From Phycisphaerales bacterium (GTDB taxonomy: Bacteria; Planctomycetota; Phycisphaerae; Tepidisphaerales; Tepidisphaeraceae): 5,108 bases of DNA. The stretch lies in contig JAQGHJ010000769.1 in the NCBI GenBank assembly GCA_028288905.1, positions 1 to 5,108 of the forward strand. The letters are read 5' to 3'. The notes beneath the pieces are model-generated. The model was not told the DNA's origin. It did not search any database and saw only the letters and a program-made list of their open reading frames with translations. Positions 1 through 5,108 of this stretch are shown here, piece after piece (the stretch's first letter is position 1; the number at the start of each line of letters is the position of its first letter). The position numbers and the translations under genes were made by a program.

Positions 1-1
1 C

Positions 2-190
2 GCCGCCGCCGCCGCCCACGGGCTCAAGCTCCAGTCCGTGCTGGTCGGCAGCCGCCGGGCCGCCCTGGTCAACAACGTGCTCGTCCAGGAGGGGGGCGAG
101 GTCGACGGGTTCACGGTCGAGAAGATCAGCCCCGGGGCGGTCGTCGTCCGGTCCGGGGTGTACCGGTTCGAGCTGCGGATGGACCAGTAA
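2..190 (+). CDS. C-terminal fragment of a GspB/GspC/PilP-like periplasmic domain protein (partial)
   Basis: The frame is open from base 2 to a TAA at 188-190, giving the last 62 residues of a protein whose start lies left of the window. After an Ala run it reads LKLQSVLVGSRRAALVNN, then VLVQEGGEVDGFTVEKI, then VVVRSGVYRFEL. This pattern, 'LQSI..g..r.AliN...v.eGd.v.gf.v..I....V.l..g..rfel', is typical of the small beta-rich periplasmic domains of GspB, GspC and PilP, which link the inner-membrane platform to the secretin in type II secretion and type IV pili. The frame keeps the codon bias of the downstream genes (GTC, CGG, GGG). It lies 131 bases upstream of the pilB-like gene on the same strand, which supports a secretion or pilus role. 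The coding call is firm. The family call rests on pattern memory of a short fragment, so the exact component (B, C or P) cannot be settled. Confidence 0.6.
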   Translation, partial: AAAAAHGLKLQSVLVGSRRAALVNNVLVQEGGEVDGFTVEKISPGAVVVRSGVYRFELRMDQ

Positions 191-242
191 ACGGGCGGGG
201 GCGAAGCAGGAAGTTGGGAGCCAAGGGCGGGCTACGGCTAAA

Positions 243-260
243 GGTGCCGTGTGCGGCGCC
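243..260 (+). repeat. Short GC-rich hairpin in the gap upstream of pilB
   Basis: GGTGCCG (243-249) can pair with CGGCGCC (254-260) around a TGTG loop, giving seven pairs including one G-U. It lies between the upstream stop and the pilB start. No T-run follows it, so it is not a classical intrinsic terminator. It could be a leader structure, a weak terminator or chance in GC-rich DNA. A second short stem, AGGCG (276-280) with CGCCT (289-293), follows. I see no convincing promoter in 191-321. Confidence 0.35.
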
Positions 261-307
261 GGACGCGGTCTCGCGAGGCGGCGGTAAGCGCCTGCAGTCG
301 TGGGGCT

Positions 308-313
308 GAAGGA
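308..313 (+). promoter_or_regulatory. Shine-Dalgarno sequence for pilB
   Basis: GAAGGA ends eight bases before the ATG at 322, a standard ribosome-binding distance. It supports this start for the pilB-like gene. It is notable because neither pilT nor pilC in this window has a comparable purine-rich motif. Confidence 0.6.
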
Positions 314-321
314 ACTCGAAC

Positions 322-2172
322 ATGTTCGGTCGCCGTAGCCCAACGTCGTCCCCCGCCGAGCCCACGCCCAAGGGCGGCGCAGGCGCAACCGCCCCGCCGC
401 CGGCGGTGGCCGACGCGCCCGACGCCGTCGTCGACCTTTGGTCTCCCGGGCAGACGGCGGCGCGGCGGTCGGTCGAGCAACTGCTGCTGGAGCGGGGGCA
501 GGTCAGCGAGTCGCACCTCGTCCAGGCCCGGCAGGTGTCCGCCCAGACGCCGGGCAAGACGCTCGCCAGCATCCTGCTCGGCATGCAGGCGGCGAGCGAG
601 GGGCAGATCTTGTCGGCCCTCGCCCAGACGCTCGACCTGGCGTTCGAGACCCCGGACCGGTCGAAGGTCGACCCGAAGGCGTTCGGGCTGCTGCCGTCCG
701 ACTACGTTCGCAAGAATTGCGTCCTGCCGCTGCGGTTCGAGGGGGAGGACGACCGGACGCTCGTCGTCGGGATGGCCGACCCGAACAACGTGTTCCTCGT
801 CGACGAGGTCCGGCGGCGGACGAAGCGGGACCTGCGGGTCGTCGTCGTCACGACCGCGGACATCGCCCGGATCGCCGAGGCGATGGCGGCCGCCGCCGGC
901 GGGTCGGACGGGACGGTCGACGACATCATCAAGGACATGGCCGAGGACGACGTCCAGGTCATCAAGGAGGTCGAGAAGGACGACGTCACGGACCTGGAGA
1001 AGATGGGCAACGAGTCGCCCGTCATCCGGTTCGTCAACTACCTGATCTTCGACGCGATCAAGCAGGGCGCCAGCGACATCCACGTCGAGCCGAAGGAGAA
1101 GGCGCTGAAGGTCCGGTACCGGATCGATGGCGTCCTGTTCGAGGCGATGAACCCGCCGCACGCGATGCAGCCGAGCATCACGAGCCGGCTGAAGATCATG
1201 GCGAACTTGGACATCGCCGAGCGGCGGCTGCCGCAGGACGGCCGGATCCGGGCCGTCGTCCACGGGCGCAAGGTCGACCTCCGCCTGTCCACCCTCCCGA
1301 CCCCGTACGGGGAGAAGGTGGTGATGCGGATCCTGGACAACCGGTCGATCAACGTCCAGCTCGAGGACCTCGGGTTCTCCGAGGACTCGCTGGTCATCTG
1401 GAAGAACCAGATCGACCTGCCGCACGGGATCGTGCTCGTGACCGGCCCGACCGGCAGCGGCAAGACGACCACGCTCTACTCGTCGCTGCGGCAGATGGAC
1501 GGGAACAAGCTGAACATCAGCACCGTCGAGGACCCGATCGAGTACCACCTGGCGTCGGCCACCCAGGTGCAGGTGCACGACAAGATCGGGATGACGTTCA
1601 GCGCCGCCCTGCGGTCGCTGCTGCGGCAGGACCCGGACGTGGTCATGCTCGGCGAGATCCGGGACGCCGAGACGGCCCGGATCGCCGTCCAGGCGGCGCT
1701 GACCGGGCACCTCGTCCTGAGCACCCTGCACACGAACGACGCCCCGGCGTCCGTCACCCGGCTGATCAACATCGGGGTCGAGCCGTACCTGATCAGCGCC
1801 GCGGTGAACGCGATCCTGGCCCAGCGGCTGGTCCGCAAGATCTGCCCCGGGTGCAAGGAGGAGTTCAAGCCGACCGACGAGATGAAGGAGTTCCTCGTCA
1901 TGCAGGGGTTCGGCGAGGTGACGACGTACAAGGGCAAGGGGTGCGACCGCTGCCGCCGAACCGGGTACACCGGGCGGCTCGGCATTTACGAGCTGATGGT
2001 GATGGACGACGCGATGCGGGACATCGTCACCCGCAACCCGGACGTGAACCTGCTCCGCAAGCTCGCCCGGGAGAAGGGCCTCGTCTGCCTCCGGGACGAC
2101 GGGTTCCGGAAAGTGGTTAAGGGCCAGACGACGGTTGACGAGATACTGAGGGTGACCGAGAGCGCGAGCTAG
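322..2172 (+). CDS. pilB: Type IV pilus assembly ATPase PilB / GspE family
   Basis: This is a cytoplasmic hexameric ATPase of 616 residues, close to the usual 560-620 of the family, that in known systems drives pilin polymerisation through PilC. Residues 10-35 are a Pro/Ala-rich linker. About 48-165 is the N-terminal MshEN/T2SSE-N domain, followed by an acidic linker (about 200-230). The motor begins near ESPVIRFVNY (231-240) and continues with GASDIHVEP (249-257), RYRIDG (265-270) and ERRLPQDGRI (300-309). Walker A is GPTGSGKTT (375-383), the Asp box TVEDPIEY (401-408), Walker B DPDVVMLGEIRD (437-448) and the His box TGHLVLSTLHTND (461-473). Cysteines 508/511 and 541/544 form the paired CxxC zinc site usual in PilB and GspE. 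All catalytic motifs are intact. The ATG is supported by GAAGGA eight bases upstream. PilB is preferred over GspE because pilT and pilC follow on the same strand; sequence motifs alone do not separate the two. Confidence 0.95.
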   Translation: MFGRRSPTSSPAEPTPKGGAGATAPPPAVADAPDAVVDLWSPGQTAARRSVEQLLLERGQVSESHLVQARQVSAQTPGKTLASILLGMQAASEGQILSALAQTLDLAFETPDRSKVDPKAFGLLPSDYVRKNCVLPLRFEGEDDRTLVVGMADPNNVFLVDEVRRRTKRDLRVVVVTTADIARIAEAMAAAAGGSDGTVDDIIKDMAEDDVQVIKEVEKDDVTDLEKMGNESPVIRFVNYLIFDAIKQGASDIHVEPKEKALKVRYRIDGVLFEAMNPPHAMQPSITSRLKIMANLDIAERRLPQDGRIRAVVHGRKVDLRLSTLPTPYGEKVVMRILDNRSINVQLEDLGFSEDSLVIWKNQIDLPHGIVLVTGPTGSGKTTTLYSSLRQMDGNKLNISTVEDPIEYHLASATQVQVHDKIGMTFSAALRSLLRQDPDVVMLGEIRDAETARIAVQAALTGHLVLSTLHTNDAPASVTRLINIGVEPYLISAAVNAILAQRLVRKICPGCKEEFKPTDEMKEFLVMQGFGEVTTYKGKGCDRCRRTGYTGRLGIYELMVMDDAMRDIVTRNPDVNLLRKLAREKGLVCLRDDGFRKVVKGQTTVDEILRVTESAS

Positions 2173-2176
2173 GAGC

Positions 2177-2284
2177 AGGCGGTACGCGGTAGGCGGCGGG
2201 CAGGGAAGAGCCGAAAGCCGAAGCCGCCGAGCCCCGTCGTCCGCCTCCTCCCGCCCCTTCCGTTCCGCCTGCCGCGTACCGCCT
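2177..2284. repeat. Long inverted repeat filling the pilB-pilT gap
   Basis: The left arm (2177-2196) is built around AGGCGGTACGCGG followed by TAGGCGG. The right arm (2265-2284) reads CCGCCTG then CCGCGTACCGCCT. All 20 positions pair, one of them as a T-G wobble, around a 68-base loop. Outside the stem the similarity continues weakly (AGGAG at 2171-2175 against CTTCCT at 2286-2291). The left arm starts 4 bases after the pilB stop and the right arm ends 13 bases before the pilT start. It could be a dispersed intergenic repeat, a transcript-stabilising or attenuating hairpin, or a terminator-like element. There is no T-run, so plain intrinsic termination is not supported. Confidence 0.75.
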
Positions 2285-2297
2285 ACTTCCTACTCCC

Positions 2298-3356
2298 ATG
2301 AGCGTACTCAACGACATCCTCCGGAACGCGGTCGCGGCCAAGGCGTCGGACGTGCACGTGATGGTCGGATCGCCCCCGCTGTACCGGGTGAACACGGTCG
2401 TCGCCCCGAGCGATTTCCCGATGGTCACGCCGGAGGGGGCGGTCCGGCTGGCCAAGGAGATGATGTCCGACAAGCGGTGGGCCGACTTCGAGGCCCACCG
2501 GGACAGCGACTTCTCATACGAGATCCCGGGTCTGAGCCGGTTCCGGGTGAACGCCCACTACCAGCGGGGCACGGTCGGGCTGAGCATCCGGACGATCAAC
2601 GACAAGGTCCGGCCGATCGAGGCGCTGTTCCTCCCGGACATCTGCAACAAGCTGACGTACCTGCCCCGGGGGCTCGTGCTGGTGACCGGCCCGACCGGCA
2701 GCGGCAAGAGCACGACGCTGGCGGCGATGATCGACTCGATCAACCGGCGGGAGCAGGGCCACATCATCACGATGGAGGACCCGATCGAGTACGCGTTCGT
2801 CAGCAACAAGAGCGCGATCGAGCAGCGGGAGGTCGGGGCGGACGTCCCGGACTTCGCCAGCGGGCTGCGGCACGCCCTGCGGCAGGACCCGGACGTGATC
2901 CTGGTCGGCGAGATGCGGGACCTGGAGACGACGAGCGCCGCGATCACGGCCGCCGAGACCGGGCACCTCGTGTTCAGCACCCTGCACACGGTCAACGCCC
3001 CGCAGACGATCGAGCGGATCATCGACATCTACCCGAGCGAAGAGCAGAACCAGGTCCGGTCGATGCTGGCGAACACGCTCCAGGCGGTCGTCAGCCAGAC
3101 GCTGTTCCGCCGGTGCGACACGCCGGGCATGATCCCGGGCGTCGAGATCATGCTGTGCACGCCGGCCGTCCGGAACTGCATCCGGGAGAACCGGATCTTC
3201 GAGATCCCGAACATCATCGCCACGAGCCGGGCGATGGGCATGCAGAGCCTGGACGACTCGATCAAGCAGATGTACGTGAACGGCCACATCAGCCGGGAGG
3301 ACGCCGTCGCCCAGGCGGCCCACCCGGAGAAGCTCGATCGAGCCTTGGCGGCATGA
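2298..3356 (+). CDS. pilT: Type IV pilus retraction ATPase PilT
   Basis: This is a cytoplasmic hexameric ATPase of 352 residues, the usual PilT length, that in known systems powers pilus depolymerisation (twitching motility, DNA uptake). The N-terminal PAS-like domain starts with the typical LNDILRNAVAAKASDVHV and PPLYRVN. The motor carries Walker A GPTGSGKST (131-139), the Asp box MEDPIEY (159-165), Walker B DPDVILVGEMRD (197-208) and the His box TGHLVFSTLHT (221-231). AVRNCIRE at 290-297 matches the AIRNLIRE retraction signature, with Val and Cys replacing Ile and Leu; this and the lack of an MshEN domain or tetracysteine site separate it from PilB. The first ATG at 2298 fits the family N-terminus, but the bases before it (CCTACTTCCTACTCCC) are pyrimidine-rich with no Shine-Dalgarno. 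It sits between pilB and pilC on the same strand, probably co-transcribed. PilU is a less likely alternative. Confidence 0.95.
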   Translation: MSVLNDILRNAVAAKASDVHVMVGSPPLYRVNTVVAPSDFPMVTPEGAVRLAKEMMSDKRWADFEAHRDSDFSYEIPGLSRFRVNAHYQRGTVGLSIRTINDKVRPIEALFLPDICNKLTYLPRGLVLVTGPTGSGKSTTLAAMIDSINRREQGHIITMEDPIEYAFVSNKSAIEQREVGADVPDFASGLRHALRQDPDVILVGEMRDLETTSAAITAAETGHLVFSTLHTVNAPQTIERIIDIYPSEEQNQVRSMLANTLQAVVSQTLFRRCDTPGMIPGVEIMLCTPAVRNCIRENRIFEIPNIIATSRAMGMQSLDDSIKQMYVNGHISREDAVAQAAHPEKLDRALAA

Positions 3357-3373
3357 CCGCGTGTATCTGACCC

Positions 3374-3446
3374 GTCAGTAGCCCGTGGTCCGTAGTCCGT
3401 AGCGGGGGCTGGCTCGCCGACTACTTACTGACCACGGACCACTGAC
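3374..3446. repeat. Imperfect inverted repeat in the pilT-pilC gap
   Basis: The left arm (3374-3394, starting GTCAGTAGCCCGTGGTC) matches the reverse complement of the right arm (3426-3446) at 18 of 21 positions, around a 31-base loop. The arms are themselves built of short repeated words: GTCCGTA occurs in tandem at 3388-3401, and CTGACCACGGAC occurs at 3428-3439 and again at 3442-3453. The right side ends only 7 bases before the pilC start. It has no T-run. Its sequence differs from the repeat in the pilB-pilT gap, although position and architecture are alike. Role unknown; a dispersed intergenic repeat or mRNA hairpin is most likely. Confidence 0.75.
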
Positions 3447-3460
3447 CACGGACGTTTGCC

Positions 3461-4675
3461 ATGCCGACCTACCGCTTCGAGTCTCGGACGGCCGCCGGGA
3501 AGCCGGCCAGCGGGACGCTGGCGGCGGCCGACCTGGCCGCCGCGGCAGCGCAGATCCGCGGCCGCGGCGAGTACATCGTCGTCCTGGCCCCGGCCGACGG
3601 CCCGTCCGCCAAGGGCGGGCTGAACGTCAGCCTGTCGTTCGGGCCCAGCGCCAAGGACATCCAGGCGTTCACGAGCCAGCTGGCCGTCATGATCCGGGCC
3701 GGCATCAGCATCCGGGCGGCGATCGAGGGCATCGCCGACCAGACCGTGAACGTGAAGTTCAAGGCGATGCTGACCCAGATGAAGAAGGACGTCGAGGGCG
3801 GCAAGCAGTTCTCCGACGCCCTGCTCCGGTACCCGAAGACGTTCAGCCCGCTGTACATCAACATGGTCAAGGCGTCGGAGCTGTCCGGCGGGTTCTCGAA
3901 GATGCTCGACCGGGTCGCCCAGTACCTGGCCCACCAGATCGAAACCCGGTCGATGGTCGTCGGGGCGATGATCTACCCCGGCATCATCGGGACGATGGCG
4001 ATCGGCACGACCGTGTTCCTGCTCCTGTTCGTCCTCCCCCGGTTCATGAAGATCTTCGAGGGCAAGGAGGCCGCCCTCCCCGCCCCGACGAAGGTGCTGC
4101 TGTTCTTGTCCGCGTTCATGACGAACTACTGGTACGTGATCATCGCCGGGCTCGGGGCGGGGACGTACGGGTTCTACATGCTGCTCCAGACGGACGGCGG
4201 GCGGGCGTGGTTCGACAGCGTGAAGCTGAAGGTCCCGCTGTTCAAGAAGATGTTCCGGGCCCTGTACATCAGCCGCGGGCTCCACACGATGGGCCAGCTC
4301 GTGAACGCCGGCGTCCCGATCCTGGACACGATCAGCATCACGGCCGACATCAGCGGCAACCTGCACTACAAGCGGATGTGGAAGGCGGTGTACGCGTCGG
4401 TCAAGCAGGGCAAGAAGATCAGCTACACGCTCCAGAAGAGCCCGCTGCTGCCGAAGGCGGTCGTGCAGATGGTGAACGCCGGCGAGGAGTCGGGCAAGCT
4501 CGGCGAGGTGCTCGACCAGGTGGCCGAGTTCTACAGCCGGGAGTTGAAGTCCGTCATCAAGAGCGTGACGGCGATGATCGAGCCGCTGATGATCGTGCTG
4601 ATGGGCGGCATGGTCGGGTTCATCGCGATGAGCATCATCCTGCCGATCTTTAAGCTGAGCCAGATCGTGAAGTGA
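3461..4675 (+). CDS. pilC: Type IV pilus inner-membrane platform protein PilC / GspF family
   Basis: This 404-residue integral membrane protein has the usual family length. In known systems it is the platform that PilB and PilT turn to insert or remove pilin subunits. The N-terminus (YRFESRTAAGKPASGTL) is the standard PilC opening. Two T2SSF repeats follow, roughly 68-191 and 270-396. The first holds FTSQLAVMIRAGISI (from 70) and MVKASELSGG (135-144). The second holds LHTMGQLVNAGVPILDTI (from 274) and MVNAGEESGKLGEVL (from 337). Membrane segments are visible at about 171-193, 223-242 and 376-397, the last preceded by the conserved Glu-Pro (374-375). The ATG at 3461 fits the family but lacks a Shine-Dalgarno sequence, and repeat DNA runs to within 7 bases of it. 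The gene closes the pilB-pilT-pilC block and faces a convergent gene 43 bases away. GspF of type II secretion is the alternative; gene order favours PilC. Confidence 0.95.
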   Translation: MPTYRFESRTAAGKPASGTLAAADLAAAAAQIRGRGEYIVVLAPADGPSAKGGLNVSLSFGPSAKDIQAFTSQLAVMIRAGISIRAAIEGIADQTVNVKFKAMLTQMKKDVEGGKQFSDALLRYPKTFSPLYINMVKASELSGGFSKMLDRVAQYLAHQIETRSMVVGAMIYPGIIGTMAIGTTVFLLLFVLPRFMKIFEGKEAALPAPTKVLLFLSAFMTNYWYVIIAGLGAGTYGFYMLLQTDGGRAWFDSVKLKVPLFKKMFRALYISRGLHTMGQLVNAGVPILDTISITADISGNLHYKRMWKAVYASVKQGKKISYTLQKSPLLPKAVVQMVNAGEESGKLGEVLDQVAEFYSRELKSVIKSVTAMIEPLMIVLMGGMVGFIAMSIILPIFKLSQIVK

Positions 4676-4692
4676 CCGCGTGCCGCCGCCCG

Positions 4693-4712
4693 CCCCGCGG
4701 TCCCCCGCGGGG
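4693..4712. terminator. Probable bidirectional hairpin terminator between convergent genes
   Basis: CCCCGCGG (4693-4700) and CCGCGGGG (4705-4712) form a perfect 8-base-pair stem with a four-base loop (TCCC). It lies in the 43-base gap between the pilC stop and the stop of the reverse-strand gene, so it could end both transcripts. No T-run follows on either strand, as is common in very GC-rich genomes, so termination is inferred from position and symmetry. Confidence 0.5.
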
Positions 4713-4718
4713 GGCCGC

Positions 4719-5108
4719 TCAGTTGCCGCCGCCGGCCCGGACGAGCATCCGGGCCAGGTCCTTGTACGCCTCGGCGAACGCCGCGGCGTTCACGTCGTCC
4801 ATCGAACCGTCGATCAGCTCCTCGATCAGCGCGAGCCGGTTGACGATCAGCGGCAGGTCGTCCGGCGTCGGGTGGCCGGGGTCGGTGAACCCCTCCTCGT
4901 TCAGGTCCTCGATCAGGTCCTTGCGGGCGTTCGGCGGCAGGGCCGGGTCGTTGATCGCCCGGCCCCACGCCTCCTCCGCGTCCGGGTCGCTCCCGACGAA
5001 CGCCAGCGCGACGCGGGCGATTGGCTGCGGGACGTCGGGCTCGGCGACCGGGGCGGGGGGTGCGGCCGGACCGGGGCCCGCTGCGCCGGCGGCGGCCGCT
5101 GGCGGCGG
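4719..5108 (-). CDS. Unrecognised protein with Pro/Ala-rich linker and acidic helical C-terminal domain (partial)
   Basis: On the reverse strand the frame is open from the right edge of the window to a TGA at 4721-4719, giving the last 129 residues; the start lies outside. The first 25 or so visible residues are nearly all Pro, Ala and Gly, a flexible linker. After this comes a compact, acidic, probably helical domain with VALAFVGSDPDAEEAWGRAI, NDPALPPNARKDLIEDLNEE, GHPTPDDLPLIVNRLALIEE and VNAAAFAEAYKDLARMLV. The mix of charged and hydrophobic residues and the codon bias are those of a real protein, and the antisense frames over it are Arg/Pro/Gly-rich shadows. I have an impression of similar hypothetical proteins in planctomycetes, but I know no function and no catalytic motif is visible. 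It is convergent with pilC, so it is not part of the pilus operon. Anything before the linker is unseen and could define its role. Confidence 0.75.
   Translation of the reverse strand, partial: PPPAAAAGAAGPGPAAPPAPVAEPDVPQPIARVALAFVGSDPDAEEAWGRAINDPALPPNARKDLIEDLNEEGFTDPGHPTPDDLPLIVNRLALIEELIDGSMDDVNAAAFAEAYKDLARMLVRAGGGN

Noticed and set aside
2..16. GCC repeat run at the left edge
   Set aside because: It is an in-frame poly-Ala stretch of the partial gene, common in GC-rich coding DNA, not an independent repeat element.
238..1731. Long open frame (about 497 codons) on the minus strand opposite pilB
   Set aside because: It is antisense to a gene with every PilB motif intact; its product is a low-complexity Arg/Asp/Leu/Val-rich string with no domain, as expected from strong GC bias at third positions.
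1843..1953. Paired CxxC motifs in PilB as an unusual insertion
   Set aside because: The tetracysteine zinc site is a normal feature of PilB and GspE ATPases.
438..2120. Long plus-strand open frame (about 560 codons) overlapping pilB in another frame
   Set aside because: Composition is Arg/Pro/Gly/Ala-rich without motifs; it is a frame shadow of pilB.
2173..3460. Repeats in the two gaps as a CRISPR array or insertion sequence ends
   Set aside because: There are no regularly spaced identical repeats with unique spacers, no transposase, and no target-site duplications; the structures are single inverted repeats of two different sequences.
3425..4366. Minus-strand open frame (about 313 codons) opposite pilC
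   Set aside because: Antisense shadow of a convincing membrane protein; the start would lie inside pilC and the product lacks any recognisable fold.
4531..4968. Minus-strand open frame overlapping the end of pilC and the unknown reverse gene
   Set aside because: It runs in a different frame from the better 4719-5108 reading, is Arg/Gly/Pro-rich, and crosses the hairpin and the convergent pilC end.

Overview
The window is very GC-rich, with coding sequence that favours CGG, GTC, ATC and GAC codons. It carries the core motor and platform genes of a type IV pilus (or a closely related type II secretion-like machine). GC content, arginine CGG bias, intergenic hairpin repeats, weak Shine-Dalgarno use and the look of the flanking hypothetical protein together suggest a planctomycete, perhaps a Gemmata-like one. 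This assignment is an inference from sequence style, not a database match.

Layout: (1) bases 2-190 hold the C-terminal end of a gene cut by the left edge, probably a periplasmic GspB/GspC/PilP-like domain. (2) After a 131-base gap, 322-2172 encodes a complete PilB/GspE-type assembly ATPase. (3) After 125 bases filled mostly by an inverted repeat, 2298-3356 encodes a complete PilT-type retraction ATPase. (4) After 104 bases containing a second, different inverted repeat, 3461-4675 encodes a complete PilC/GspF inner-membrane platform protein. (5) A GC-rich perfect hairpin in the 43-base convergent gap separates this block from a reverse-strand gene (4719-5108) that runs off the right edge and encodes an unrecognised protein with a Pro/Ala-rich linker. 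No non-coding stretch exceeds about 131 bases.

How they work together: in known type IV pili, PilB hydrolyses ATP to drive pilin polymerisation through the PilC platform, and PilT powers depolymerisation and retraction. The pilB-pilT-pilC order and a PilT with its retraction signature favour a retractable pilus over a pure secretion system. The GspB/C/PilP-like fragment upstream would fit an alignment or secretin-coupling component.

The protein-coding content is ordinary for its families and I see no previously undescribed system. The points most worth checking are the two unlike hairpin repeats that fill the gaps before pilT and pilC, the missing Shine-Dalgarno sequence at both of those starts, and the unknown convergent gene.
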